A stretch of 64,000 nucleotides of DNA from Shouchella oshimensis (GCF_002019765.1 NZ_KV917380.1:3550576-3614575); one strand, 5' to 3'. Counted from the stretch's first letter, positions 40,404 to 49,080 are shown. A program made the numbers and translations. Notes: generated by a model not told the origin, from the letters alone.

Positions 40404-40607
40404 TTACCTGTTTGATATAATAGGCAAACTATGATATTCTAATGGCATAGGAATAATTAAACACCGATTAGAACCTGTTACGGAACTAAATAGATATTCA
40501 ACAAACTTCTTTATCGACTCTTCTAAAGCAAGATAAAGAAGTCCACTTAAAGCTGCGGAAATGGCTAGTTTCCGACGGCTTTTTTGTTTTTCTTTTTGCC
40601 GTTCCAT
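40404..40607 (-). CDS. Possible small membrane protein
   Basis: 67 codons. The N-terminus is very basic (ERQKEKQKSRRK) and is followed by one hydrophobic stretch (LAISAALSGLLYLALEES). No good ribosome site is near the ATG. Coding status doubtful; it lies between two copies of a 17-bp direct repeat. Confidence 0.25.
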   Translation of the reverse strand: MERQKEKQKSRRKLAISAALSGLLYLALEESIKKFVEYLFSSVTGSNRCLIIPMPLEYHSLPIISNR

Positions 40608-40645
40608 TCGCTGTTAACGTGTGGGTAAAGGAATAATTAAACACC
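40449..40645. repeat. Pair of 17-bp direct repeats, 180 bp apart
   Basis: AGGAATAATTAAACACC occurs at 40449-40465 and 40629-40645, exactly 180 bases apart. The segment between contains the doubtful 67-codon ORF and a GC-rich hairpin followed by TTTTTT near 40585. Could be the flanks of a small insertion. Confidence 0.5.
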
Positions 40646-40756
40646 TCCCTCCTATTAAAATAGGAGAAAGGATCACAAGCCTACTACACTATTAACTATA
40701 TCGTGAATGATAGTTTCACACCACCACTAGATCTAAATGAATTTAATTTATTCATT

Positions 40757-40789
40757 AAAAAACCTAACTGTATAAACGGTGAGGTTTTA
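40757..40789. terminator. Terminator hairpin
   Basis: AAAACCT-ACTGT pairs with ACGGT-AGGTTTT (one wobble or bulge) around a short loop, with A and T runs on both sides. It lies just downstream of the 81-residue membrane gene on the minus strand. Confidence 0.65.
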
Positions 40790-40826
40790 TATTCAATAAT
40801 TCATGCACTATATATATTTCTTACTT

Positions 40827-41072
40827 CTATTGAAAAAACAATATGCTCCCTGAAATAGCAAATAAAAAAAATACGCTAGCGCCTACTAAGAAATGTTTTC
40901 TTTCTTTTCTTGTCTCTTGTGTAAATGCTACTAAAGCTAAGATGCTAGCAATAACAAAAAAGAATGCAGGCATTGGTACGTTAAAAGGAAAAAGGTTTGT
41001 AAAAAAGGTGAGGGCTGTCATTATACTAAATACGACTAGAAGAATGATTAAAACTCTACTAAGTATTCTCAC
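40827..41072 (-). CDS. Small membrane protein, YczI/DUF3953-like
   Basis: 81 residues with three hydrophobic helices (VLIILLVVFSIMTALTFF, MPAFFFVIASILALVAF, FLVGASVFFLFAISGSILFF) separated by a charged loop (TQETRKERKH). Length and pattern resemble the YczI/DUF3953 family of Bacillus. Start GTG at 41072 is well supported by AAAGGAGG. Function unknown. Confidence 0.65.
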   Translation of the reverse strand: MRILSRVLIILLVVFSIMTALTFFTNLFPFNVPMPAFFFVIASILALVAFTQETRKERKHFLVGASVFFLFAISGSILFFQ

Positions 41073-41409
41073 AACTAACCTCCTTTCTAAAAAGGATCAG
41101 TGCTAAGAATAACATTAAAAACAACCAAATCTAATTAAAGTAATCCCTACTTTTCTTTTAACTCTGTTGCTGGTGTTTTAGTTGCAGGACCAAAATCTCC
41201 ATCAACATCAATTAAATGCCCTCAACTTCGTTTAATCCTTTTTGTTATGAACGGGTGACACTAGAAACGTTCGTTCGACCAGCACCACGATTTATTGAGC
41301 GTACTTTTAAAGCCTTATCTAGGTATCGAGTGTTACCTTCTGCCTCATGTTTTATTTTGCGACTATTGGGAATCCATCGTATAAGGTCACAAATGGAAGG
41401 GTGTTCCAG
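41073..41409. other. Gene-free stretch
   Basis: A 65-codon ORF at 41216-41413 has no ribosome site and an unusual composition; I do not call it. Nothing else is visible. Confidence 0.5.
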
Positions 41410-41610
41410 ATGAACGCTGGTGTGAAAATCACCGTATTGCTTGTTGCATTTGCTATTGTATTTACCGGTGTTGGTTTTCTAGTTTCTGATGAGTATACAG
41501 TTGGAAACGTTATGGCTTATACCGTTATTGGGATTGGTGTTGGTGTCCTTTTCGTTTTATTGCGTTTAGCCGTTGACAAAAACAGAGGTAAGAAATTTTT
41601 AGAGAAATAA
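41410..41610 (+). CDS. Small two-helix membrane protein
   Basis: 66 residues: two hydrophobic helices (VKITVLLVAFAIVFTGVGFL, VMAYTVIGIGVGVLFVLLRL) and a basic tail (DKNRGKKFLEK). GAAGGGTG lies six bases before ATG 41410; the longer ORF to 41347 covers this site. A perfect terminator follows. Family unknown. Confidence 0.65.
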   Translation: MNAGVKITVLLVAFAIVFTGVGFLVSDEYTVGNVMAYTVIGIGVGVLFVLLRLAVDKNRGKKFLEK

Positions 41611-41624
41611 ATGAGTACGATTGA

Positions 41625-41649
41625 TACCAACCGATTGGTTGGTTTTTTT
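41625..41649 (+). terminator. Terminator of the 41410-41610 gene
   Basis: ACCAACC and GGTTGGT with a short loop, followed by a run of T. Confidence 0.85.
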
Positions 41650-41762
41650 CCGTATTCAATACACTTTACCGTCTTTACGCTATAAAATTGACGCGGATGG
41701 ATTAGTGCTATCCTCCATTGGTAAAAGCAAAGGCAGATGCTTCTGCCTTTGCAGCTCTTTCT

Positions 41763-42140
41763 TTAATCTAGCTTTTCATCAAGCAAGGACCGAAGCTCCT
41801 GTAGATCTTCTTTTGTGAGGGTTTCGTCTTCAATGAATTGTAGCATCATCGACTTTGTTGTGCCGTCATGAACACGTTTAATAAACGAATTGGTTTCTGC
41901 CCGCTTACACTCATCTTCTGAAAAGAGTGGCGTAAACGTGTAAATCCGCTCATCCCGATTCACTTTGATAATCTCTTTTTTGGTTAAACGGTCAAGATGC
42001 GTGCGGATTGTTTTGGGCTTCCAGTCAACGAGCGCCTTGAGCTCTGTCACGACTTGACGTGCACTTTTCGGCGGATTTTTCCAGAGTACCTTCATCACTT
42101 CCCACTCTGCATCTGAAATGCTCGGCATGGTTTTACTCAT
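41763..42140 (-). CDS. blaI: BlaI/MecI family repressor
   Basis: 125 residues. Winged helix at the N-terminus (ISDAEWEVMKVLWKNPPKSA, KTIRTHLDRLTKKEII), then the dimerisation helices. The cleavage site used after antibiotic sensing lies in the C-terminal part in relatives (Asn-Phe bond in BlaI); here the nearest equivalent is NSFIKR, so the cut site is not certain. It represses the divergent beta-lactamase gene through the dyads at 43963-43994. It follows blaR1 on the same strand with no gap: blaR1 stops at 42141. Confidence 0.93.
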   Translation of the reverse strand: MSKTMPSISDAEWEVMKVLWKNPPKSARQVVTELKALVDWKPKTIRTHLDRLTKKEIIKVNRDERIYTFTPLFSEDECKRAETNSFIKRVHDGTTKSMMLQFIEDETLTKEDLQELRSLLDEKLD

Positions 42141-43889
42141 TTACTCCAATCCCCCTGTTAGAATTCCTTTATCTACTAAAATGGCTCGGGTTATATCAGC
42201 CGCACTTTGTCCCGTGGCCTCTTCATCACCAGCTAGATGCGTGGCAAAAAACAGCGTATCGTCTGTCGTTTCCACAAAACCCACAAACCAACCGTTCACA
42301 GCCCGTTCATTCACCACACCAGTCCCTGTTTTGCCATAAAATGCGGTTTCACCCGTTTGCTCAAGCAAGAGCGCGTCTTTAACCGCCGTGACTGATTTCG
42401 CTTGAAACGGAAGTTCGTTGCTATACAACCGATGTAGCAAATCAACTTGCTCAACTGGAGAAATGGTTAGCGAAGATTCGAGCCAAACTGGCGTCGGTCC
42501 CTCAATCGATTTGTTGCCGTAATTCAACTCGTTGATATAAGTCATCATCTGGTTAAGTGACATGTCTGCTTCTATTTTTTCGAAATACCAGTTAACCGAA
42601 TACTGCATCGCGCTATTGAGGGTTTGTTGCTGGTTCCATTCAGGGTAATCGTGTGCTGTCCCGTCCCAAGCGAGGACGGTATCTGGCTGAACAATACCTT
42701 CTTCAAGCCCGATCAAGGCACTATAAATTTTAAACGTGGAGTTCGGTGAATAGCGTTGCTCACTTCCGGCTCGATTATGAATGAAATAATGATTCTCTTT
42801 AGCGCTGTAGAGCACAAAGCTTCCATCATGATCAGCAAAAAAGGAAGACAGCTCATCATAGCTGGCATTTGACTGATCAAATGAATACCTTTGCTCCTCT
42901 GCCGCTCCTAAAGCAAGCCATGGCGTCTGCAGGACAATGAACAACACTACGAGCGTGTAAATAAGACTGCCTTTGACCGTATCTTTTTTAGAAGAACTGC
43001 GGTAGTGAATAAGAGAATAAATGCGTGTCTCAATCTGTTTCTTCGTCCCACCAACACCGAGTTCAAGCGACGAATGGGATTGTTTTTTCTCAATGAACTG
43101 AAGCAGCGTCCTCCCGTAGGCTTTGCGCTCGCGCATGCCGATTGTTTCAATAACAGCTGCGTCACAGGCAAGCTCTCGGTCCATTACCATCTTTTTTCGT
43201 GCGAGCCAGACGAGCGGGTGAAACCAATAAACGATTTGAAATAAGAGCGCGGTCGCATTTATCCGAGGATGGTGCAGCTGATGATGCTTTAGTTCATGCA
43301 GGAACATGTAACGAATCTCATCGGTAGAAAAAAGATTATACAAATCTTCCGGAACAAGGAGATAAGGACGGAGAATTCCGCATGTTACGGGTGACTCGAT
43401 TGAGTCTGACTCCAATAGGCGTGGTTTCTTTTTAAGCCCTAGCTCCTTAACACAGGCGTCATAAGCGATCGTTAACCGAGAGTCCTTTACAGCTCTCGCC
43501 CTAGCAATTATTGTTTTTAGCTTAAAGAGGGATTGGAAAATAAGACACAACCCAAATCCGATTCCTCCAAGCCAAACCACGAATAAACCAGACTCAAGCC
43601 AGCCTAAATCAAACCTAGTAACAGACACGCTAAAGTCAGAAATCGTCATGTTTGTTGCTTCTGTCAGTTGCGCTCCTCCAGGAAGTTGAGGACGTTGCTC
43701 TACTCCCCTCGTCTCTCCAGCAAAAAACGGAACGGCTTGAAGGGGGAGAAATGGGAGCAAAAGTACTACAAAGAGAAGAGACCAGAAACGATCCAACCAA
43801 ATGGCCGGTAGTCGCACTAGTTTCATACCCTGACGAACGAGAAAAAGTGCGCTAATGAGCAACGTTAGCACTAGAAGTGTCACAAGCAT
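42141..43889 (-). CDS. blaR1: BlaR1/MecR1 beta-lactam sensor-transducer
   Basis: 582 residues. The N-terminal half has membrane helices and an M56 zinc-protease domain with LHELKHHQLHH (HExxH variant HELKH). After a helix near 310-330 comes the extracellular penicillin-binding sensor, with active-site STFK, a YGN motif and KTGTG. Antibiotic acylation of the serine activates the protease, which leads to BlaI cleavage and bla induction. The gene is divergent from bla and upstream of blaI, the canonical layout. It is full length. Confidence 0.95.
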   Translation of the reverse strand: MLVTLLVLTLLISALFLVRQGMKLVRLPAIWLDRFWSLLFVVLLLPFLPLQAVPFFAGETRGVEQRPQLPGGAQLTEATNMTISDFSVSVTRFDLGWLESGLFVVWLGGIGFGLCLIFQSLFKLKTIIARARAVKDSRLTIAYDACVKELGLKKKPRLLESDSIESPVTCGILRPYLLVPEDLYNLFSTDEIRYMFLHELKHHQLHHPRINATALLFQIVYWFHPLVWLARKKMVMDRELACDAAVIETIGMRERKAYGRTLLQFIEKKQSHSSLELGVGGTKKQIETRIYSLIHYRSSSKKDTVKGSLIYTLVVLFIVLQTPWLALGAAEEQRYSFDQSNASYDELSSFFADHDGSFVLYSAKENHYFIHNRAGSEQRYSPNSTFKIYSALIGLEEGIVQPDTVLAWDGTAHDYPEWNQQQTLNSAMQYSVNWYFEKIEADMSLNQMMTYINELNYGNKSIEGPTPVWLESSLTISPVEQVDLLHRLYSNELPFQAKSVTAVKDALLLEQTGETAFYGKTGTGVVNERAVNGWFVGFVETTDDTLFFATHLAGDEEATGQSAADITRAILVDKGILTGGLE

Positions 43890-43949
43890 TCGTTATACGC
43901 TCCTCCACTTGTTTCGTTTTTCGTTTATCATAACACGAATAAAAATCGT

Positions 43950-43994
43950 TTGACAGAATTAGATTACATTTGTAATATTGACTACAGTTGTAAT
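43950..43994. promoter_or_regulatory. bla promoter with two BlaI operators
   Basis: TTGACA (43950-43955) and TAATAT (43973-43978) are 17 bases apart. ATTACATTTGTAAT (43963-43976) and CTACAGTTGTAAT (43982-43994) match the TACA/TGTA dyads bound by BlaI/MecI. The first covers the spacer and -10 and the second the start site, so repressor binding would block initiation. Confidence 0.85.
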
Positions 43995-44013
43995 CTTAAT
44001 AACGAAAGGTTGA

Positions 44014-44922
44014 TTGACATTGAAGAGATATGGAGCCATTTTTACATTAACCGTATTAGCTGCCTGCGGAACACCTGAGACAACCGAGCAACAGCAACCA
44101 GATGATGAGAACAGTGCAGCAATATTTTCCGTGCTTGAAGACCACTATGATGCACGCTTAGGCGTGTATGCACTTGATACGGGTAATGGACAGACCATCG
44201 CATACAACGAGGATGAACGCTTTGCCTATGCTTCGACCCACAAAGCGTTGGCGGTTGGCGTGCTGTTACAGCAGCTTTCCCTTGATGAGTTAGACACACA
44301 GATTCTGTTTTCCGAAGCTGACCTTGTTACATATAGTCCGATTACCGAGCAACATGTGGAGACGGGTATGAGTCTACACGAAATAAGCGATGCCTCGATT
44401 CGCTACAGCGACAATACAGCGGCTAATCTTATTTTCAATGAAATTGGCGGTCCATCAGGGTTTAAAGAGGCACTCCGAGAAATCGGAGATGAAGTGACGG
44501 AACCAGAACGAATGGAGACGGAACTAAATGATGTTAAACCTGGAGAAACACGCGATACAAGCACAGCTAAGGCTCTTGCGGAAAGCCTCTATGCCTTTTC
44601 ACTTGGAGATGCACTTGACGAAGAAAAACAAACGCTGTTAAACGACTGGCTGATCCATAACACCACAGGCGACGCACTCATCCGTTCCGGTGTTCCTGAA
44701 GGTTGGCTTGTCGGCGATAAAACCGGCTCTGCTTCCTACGGAACACGAAACGACATCGGCATTATTTGGCCACCAGATGAAGATCCAATTGTAATCGCTG
44801 TGTTATCAAGCAAGGAACAAGCAGATGCTGAGTCCGATGATGCGCTAATTGCCGACGCGACTGAAGCTGCATTGCGCATGCTGATGGACGATTTTGAGTA
44901 TGGAGCAAGCCAGACGCCTTAA
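44014..44922 (+). CDS. bla: Class A beta-lactamase, lipoprotein type
   Basis: About 302 residues. A short signal ending LAACG suggests a lipid-anchored enzyme outside the membrane. Class A motifs: active-site STHK (Ser near residue 74), YSDN for the SDN motif, METELN for the Glu166 region and DKTGSASYG for KTG. It hydrolyses penicillins and probably some cephalosporins. The start is TTG; both 44014 and 44020 are possible behind AAAGG. The divergent blaR1-blaI genes and the two operators show an inducible locus. Confidence 0.95.
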   Translation: MTLKRYGAIFTLTVLAACGTPETTEQQQPDDENSAAIFSVLEDHYDARLGVYALDTGNGQTIAYNEDERFAYASTHKALAVGVLLQQLSLDELDTQILFSEADLVTYSPITEQHVETGMSLHEISDASIRYSDNTAANLIFNEIGGPSGFKEALREIGDEVTEPERMETELNDVKPGETRDTSTAKALAESLYAFSLGDALDEEKQTLLNDWLIHNTTGDALIRSGVPEGWLVGDKTGSASYGTRNDIGIIWPPDEDPIVIAVLSSKEQADAESDDALIADATEAALRMLMDDFEYGASQTP

Positions 44923-45002
44923 GAGTAGCTTAACTTGTTTGTTGTTCAGCGGACCAGTCCTACACTGCTTTTAAATGGACGAGAAGACGTTAAATTATTG
45001 AG

Positions 45003-45031
45003 AAAACACGCCTGTTGATGGCGTGTTTTTT
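45003..45031 (+). terminator. Terminator downstream of bla
   Basis: AAAACACGCC pairs with GGCGTGTTTT across seven bases and is followed by TTTTTT. Confidence 0.85.
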
Positions 45032-45203
45032 CAAGACTGTATTTTCCCAAAAGGTACTTCATAAGAATGAGCCATTATGCTTGTCTAAAGAACGACCACT
45101 TTTGTTTGATAATGAAAGATATCCCTACTTAGTTCACTTAATTTACCTTAAGATACTCTTTCGCTACCCAGTACGATTTCTGGCATCCAAAGCTTTGCGT
45201 TTC

Positions 45204-46445
45204 TTAACGTATATAGGACAGCTGTCTTTTTTCTAATGCATCTTCAAGCCACCTTGGATGCATCAGCAAAAGATCATCAGGTAACTGATTGCAATCAAAG
45301 TAACGCACATCTAATGTTTCTTCATTTTCCTTAATTAAATTCCCTCCCACAACTTCACATTCAAAACAATTTGTAATAAAGTGACTCACCTTTCCGTTGG
45401 GGTATTCAAAGATTTGTGAAGCTGGGTCAGAATAAACACCAATTAATCGATTCACTTTAACTTGTAAACCTGTTTCTTCCCTAATTTCTCTAATGATCGC
45501 CTCTTCGACAGTTTCTCCTGGTTCGACATGACCTGAAGGAATCCCCCATAAACCGTTATCGGCACGCTTCATGAGGAGAACGCGCTGCTTCTTATCAAAA
45601 ATAATGCCCGCTACTCCCGCTTTTATATGATCTGGCCAAGAAAAGGAAGGAGAAATCCAATGCTTTATTTCAATCTTACGATCAAATAAACTTTTTAAAT
45701 TCGGTATCGTCACATCAGGATTTCGAAAATCTCTAGCAGACGGAAATTTAGTTGTCTCTTGATCTGAAATTAAAATGGTTGGTATTCCTGACTGATGTGC
45801 TCCTAACACGTCAGTATATGGATTATCACCAACCATTACTATTCTATCGGATGAAGAGAAATCGGCCATCGCTTTTTCAAACATATAAGGGTATGGTTTC
45901 CCTACAATGATAGGCCTCTTCTCTGTTGATACGCGAATGGCTTCTACCATAGCTCCAACTGCAGGTAACGGACCTTCCGGAGTCGGATAGGTTCTATCTG
46001 GATTGGTCGCAACAAATGTTGCACCTTTATGAATGCACCGCGCTGCTAATTGGATGTCATGAAAAGACACATCACCATCCCACCCGACAACAACGGCATC
46101 AACGGTATCTTGGACGTCAATCGTAATACCAACCTGTTGACACTCCCATTTTAAATGTTCATCGCCTAAAACAAGTGCCGTTCTAATCTTTTCTTTCTGT
46201 AAATATTGCGCAGTCGCCCAACCTGATGTAATCACTTCTTCGACACTTGCCTCTATTCCTAAACGATTTAACCGACTTACTGTTTTTTTTCGTGTTGTAC
46301 AGGGATCATTTGTTAGAAAACGAATCATCTTTCGATCCTGCCGAAGACGTTCCAGTGTTTCTACTGCTTCTGGAAGTGGTTCGGACCCTATATATATCAC
46401 TCCATCTAAATCAAAGAAAAATACATCAAATTCATCAACAATCAT
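45204..46445 (-). CDS. HAD phosphatase-Nudix hydrolase fusion
   Basis: 413 residues. Residues 1-260 are a class IIA HAD phosphatase (NagD-like): FFFDLDGVIYIG with nucleophile Asp, RFLTNDP, IIVGKPYPYMFEKAM, IVMVGDNPYTDVLGA. Residues 275-413 are a Nudix hydrolase with a complete Nudix box, GHVEPGETVEEA followed by IREIREETGL. The pair could remove phosphates in two steps from one nucleoside or vitamin diphosphate. A TPP riboswitch lies upstream on the same strand, so a role in thiamine phosphate salvage or clearing of damaged thiamine forms is an attractive inference. AAAGGAGAGG precedes the ATG. Terminators between riboswitch and gene leave the link open. Confidence 0.88.
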   Translation of the reverse strand: MIVDEFDVFFFDLDGVIYIGSEPLPEAVETLERLRQDRKMIRFLTNDPCTTRKKTVSRLNRLGIEASVEEVITSGWATAQYLQKEKIRTALVLGDEHLKWECQQVGITIDVQDTVDAVVVGWDGDVSFHDIQLAARCIHKGATFVATNPDRTYPTPEGPLPAVGAMVEAIRVSTEKRPIIVGKPYPYMFEKAMADFSSSDRIVMVGDNPYTDVLGAHQSGIPTILISDQETTKFPSARDFRNPDVTIPNLKSLFDRKIEIKHWISPSFSWPDHIKAGVAGIIFDKKQRVLLMKRADNGLWGIPSGHVEPGETVEEAIIREIREETGLQVKVNRLIGVYSDPASQIFEYPNGKVSHFITNCFECEVVGGNLIKENEETLDVRYFDCNQLPDDLLLMHPRWLEDALEKRQLSYIR

Positions 46446-46466
46446 ACGATCCTCTCCTTTGAACAG

Positions 46467-46502
46467 CTAAAAAACCTCACGATTTACTCTTGTGCTGGTT
46501 TT
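46467..46502 (-). terminator. Second terminator, after the 30-codon ORF
   Basis: On the minus strand AAAACCAGCAC pairs with GTGAGGTTTT (one mismatch) and is followed by TTTTTTAG. It overlaps the end of the small ORF and stands before the HAD-Nudix gene. Confidence 0.65.
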
Positions 46503-46576
46503 ATTGATCGATACAGAACGAAGGGAGGGGAGTCCCATTCATTTTTCCATTGGTTACATTTTTCACCTTGACTCAT
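46484..46576 (-). CDS. 30-residue ORF directly behind the TPP riboswitch
   Basis: The peptide reads MSQGEKCNQWKNEWDSPPFV followed by LYRSIKPAQE. AGGAGGAGTGAT stands five bases before the ATG, one of the best ribosome sites in the window, so translation is likely. I know no family for it. It is the first ORF after the riboswitch terminator and is followed by its own terminator. It may be a leader peptide, a small protein, or what remains of a deleted thiamine gene. Confidence 0.45.
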   Translation of the reverse strand: MSQGEKCNQWKNEWDSPPFVLYRSIKPAQE

Positions 46577-46599
46577 TCCTTATCACTCCTCCTATAAAA

Positions 46600-46634
46600 T
46601 GAAAAACCACTTCCAGATTTGGAAGTGGTTTTTT
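46600..46634 (-). terminator. Riboswitch-controlled terminator
   Basis: AAAAACCACTTCC and GGAAGTGGTTTTT form a perfect 13-bp stem with a six-base loop and T-rich tail. Its 5-prime arm CCACTTCC is complementary to GGGAAGTG in the 3-prime part of the TPP aptamer, so aptamer and terminator probably compete. Confidence 0.85.
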
Positions 46635-46671
46635 GTTAACAAATAATAGCATTCAAAAAATTTTGATGCTC

Positions 46672-46766
46672 AACACTTCCCTCCGCTGGTATAAACCAGA
46701 TCAGGTTCAAAGAGTTAAAGACTTTTAGCCTTTTCTCAGCTTTTAACACAAAAGCACCCCTAGTAA
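46672..46766 (-). ncRNA. TPP riboswitch (THI element)
   Basis: On the minus strand the conserved parts appear in order: CTAGGGGTGC, GCTGAGA, TTTGAACCTGATCTGG, ACCAGCGGAGGGAAGTG. These are the pyrimidine- and pyrophosphate-binding sensors of the TPP aptamer. With TPP bound, the downstream terminator should form and switch expression off. Confidence 0.95.
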
Positions 46767-47054
46767 TAGTTATTCTATTGTATAAAAAATTAATAATATT
46801 CACTTTCATCTAAAGAGTAACATAAATAAATTGAAGAATCTACGAATTTTGAAATCCAATCGCGTATTTTTTGTTAAAATAATACATTTAATCCCCCAAT
46901 GCATCTCCCCTCTCTCACTCATTATTCACAAACGGAAATAAACAGCCCACATAATAACTGCACCAATCAATATCAATCCATTCTAAATAACTTCTATTTG
47001 TTCGATACAGTCCACCTACCTCATATTTTGTTTTGACTCGTTCTTTTCACAGAT

Positions 47055-47088
47055 AAAAAGACATCCAGCGTGTGCTGAATGTCTTTTT
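47055..47088. terminator. Terminator of the aldo-keto reductase gene
   Basis: AAAAAGACATCCAGC pairs with GCTGAATGTCTTTTT (one wobble) across four bases; A and T runs on both sides. Confidence 0.85.
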
Positions 47089-47091
47089 CCT

Positions 47092-48078
47092 TTACAACGG
47101 CAATGGTGCAACCGCTGAAATGAGTTGTTTTTCAATTAACTCCTGCCAGAATGCTTCTGGGATCGTCTCTTGTAACGCGTCGAGGTCTTCCTTAATGCGA
47201 TCAGGTCGCGTTGATCCCGGAATAACCGCAGCGACAGCTGGATGCGCTGATGAGAACTGGAGCGCTGCTGCTTTTAGGCTGACGCCGTGAGACTTTGCTA
47301 CTTCTGTTAGTTTGTTTATTTTTATTTGAACGTCTCCTGGGATCTCCCCGTAGTTATAGTGATCTCCACCAAGAAGGGCGCCCGAGCTATACGGTGCACC
47401 TACCACAATAGCTGAATTTGATTGCTCGACTTCAGGCATCATTCGGCGCAATGTGTCTTCATGATCGAGAAGGGTATATTGGGTTGCTTGTAGACTAATA
47501 GTTGGATGCACTTGTTCAAGTTGAAGAGCAAGCTCAATTGGGATGGTTGTGTTTACACCGAGACCCCAACCTTTTATGACACCTTGTTTCTTTAAGTCGT
47601 CAAGAACAAGGAATGCACCTGTTCGTGCTTCTTCAAATTTGGCAATCCATTCGTCCCCGAGAAAATCAGGTGACAAATCGTGCACGAAAACATAATCCAA
47701 ACGATTTGTTTGCAGTCTTTCCAAGCTTTGATCAATGGAAGTATGCGTAGCCTCTGCCGAATAGTCGGTTGTGATTTTGTTCGTTCGACCATTCGTAAAG
47801 AGACCTTCTTTTTCCTCTGTTTCATCTTCTATGACGCGACCGATCTTTGTGCTTAGAACATAGTCATCTCGGTTTTGCTTGGAGAGAAACTTCCCTAACC
47901 GAAGCTCGGCCAGACCTGCCCCGTAAAATGGTGCGGTGTCATAATAACGAATGCCTGCTTTCCAGGCTGCTTCAATTGTCGCTTGGGCTTCTTCTTCTGG
48001 CACTTCCCGGAACATATTGCCTAGGGGTGCTGTACCAAGTCCTATTTTTTGAGTCAGTAATTCGTTAATGTGATCCAT
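47092..48078 (-). CDS. Aldo-keto reductase
   Basis: 328 residues, a TIM-barrel NADPH-dependent oxidoreductase. Motifs: GLGTAPLGNMF, GIRYYDTAPFYGAG (catalytic Asp-Tyr), VLSTKIGR (Lys), LDYVFVHDLS (His), AAVIPGSTRP (cofactor binding). The pattern is closest to the D-threo-aldose 1-dehydrogenase / pyridoxal 4-dehydrogenase branch. Sugar or aldehyde substrate is not predictable. GGAGGAGAATGACAT precedes the ATG. It is monocistronic with a strong terminator. Confidence 0.93.
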   Translation of the reverse strand: MDHINELLTQKIGLGTAPLGNMFREVPEEEAQATIEAAWKAGIRYYDTAPFYGAGLAELRLGKFLSKQNRDDYVLSTKIGRVIEDETEEKEGLFTNGRTNKITTDYSAEATHTSIDQSLERLQTNRLDYVFVHDLSPDFLGDEWIAKFEEARTGAFLVLDDLKKQGVIKGWGLGVNTTIPIELALQLEQVHPTISLQATQYTLLDHEDTLRRMMPEVEQSNSAIVVGAPYSSGALLGGDHYNYGEIPGDVQIKINKLTEVAKSHGVSLKAAALQFSSAHPAVAAVIPGSTRPDRIKEDLDALQETIPEAFWQELIEKQLISAVAPLPL

Positions 48079-48585
48079 ATGTCATTCTCCTCCGTTTCAT
48101 TCATATGCATCTTTTACCGTTCATCTGGAGGTTTAAACCTCTCATAAGCAGGATTTTTCTTCCTTAAAAAGCGTAGAATGCCATAACCCTTCAGATTGCT
48201 TGATCCCATGAGCATAGGATTGTTGGTGACCCTCCTGTTTGACCTCATTAATTTCGCCAAATAGCAATGCTTATGTTAGTAAATTGGTTTGGGATTTATC
48301 TTCTATACTTATGATGAATGTCCAGTTCCCACCTTAAATATAAAAAAGATTGACACTATTTCGCGTCAATCTCTTCTTAAAACTAAATCATTCTTTTAAA
48401 TTCTCTCAAACCTCTTCACTCTATATGATCTATTTTTTCTTTTACTTACTTTTTGTTTTGTTGATCGTGTTGTACTCTACGACTAAAGTTGTAGACTGTG
48501 TGTGTCTTATGTTTGAAGTGATCAACTGGCATTTCCATTATAGTTTTATTAGACATCTACAACACAACTAATCGGAGGTTCTAGA
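48079..48585. other. Intergenic stretch
   Basis: Contains a 44-codon minus-strand ORF at 48114-48248 without a clear ribosome site (not called), a hairpin at 48347-48372 and the promoter region of the VOC gene. A plus-strand ORF at 48350-48571 is very hydrophobic but has no ribosome site. Confidence 0.5.
48340..48372 (-). terminator. Terminator-like hairpin
   Basis: On the minus strand AGATTGACGC pairs with GTGTCAATCT across a six-base loop (one wobble) and is followed by TTTTTTATA. No minus-strand gene is visible directly upstream, so it may be left over from a lost gene. Confidence 0.6.
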
Positions 48586-49041
48586 ATGATTAAAGGTTTA
48601 TATGAAGCACACCTACCTGTAAGTAACATCAAGAAATCAATTGAATTTTATGTAGGTTTAGGACTTGAACTGGATCATACTGTTGAAGATAAACTAGCTT
48701 TTTTATGGATTGTAAAGAATGAAAGTTGGTTAGGTTTATGGCAAACAAAAGAAGTTCATTATGAGTATCATCCTTCTATCCGACACATAGCATTCCAAGT
48801 ATCGTTAGACGACCTAATGCATTCAGTTGATTGGCTGCATACTCGCGGTTACAAACCAAGAGAAGCCTTTGGATTTGAACCAATCGAGCCATTTGTCATG
48901 CCCCAAAAAGGATATGCACATGCAAAAATTCATTTTAATGACCCTGACGGCAACAGTTTAGAATTGATTTGTAAACTTGATAACAAAAGGGAACTGACTG
49001 AACGAATGTATTTAAGTGACTGGCTTAAAAAAAACCGCTAG
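48586..49041 (+). CDS. VOC (glyoxalase/bleomycin resistance fold) protein
   Basis: 151 residues with two beta-alpha-beta-beta-beta modules: GLYEAHLPVSNIKKSIEFYV at the start and RHIAFQVSLDDLMHSVDWL, then IHFNDPDGNSLELI near the end. Metal ligands typical of the family (His in EAHLP, Glu in LELI) are present. The family includes glyoxalases, dioxygenases and antibiotic-binding proteins; the substrate is unknown. CGGAGG lies upstream of the ATG. Confidence 0.9.
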   Translation: MIKGLYEAHLPVSNIKKSIEFYVGLGLELDHTVEDKLAFLWIVKNESWLGLWQTKEVHYEYHPSIRHIAFQVSLDDLMHSVDWLHTRGYKPREAFGFEPIEPFVMPQKGYAHAKIHFNDPDGNSLELICKLDNKRELTERMYLSDWLKKNR

Positions 49042-49080
49042 CGTAGATACGTGAATTGAATAAGCTTCATAAGGACTACT

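Noticed and set aside
45015-45236. 73-codon plus-strand ORF after the bla terminator
   Set aside because: It overlaps the bla terminator and the end of the HAD-Nudix gene and has no ribosome site.
48114-48248. 44-codon minus-strand ORF ending NPAYERFKPPDER
   Set aside because: It looks protein-like, but the ribosome site is poorly placed and I know no family. It was left out for lack of support.
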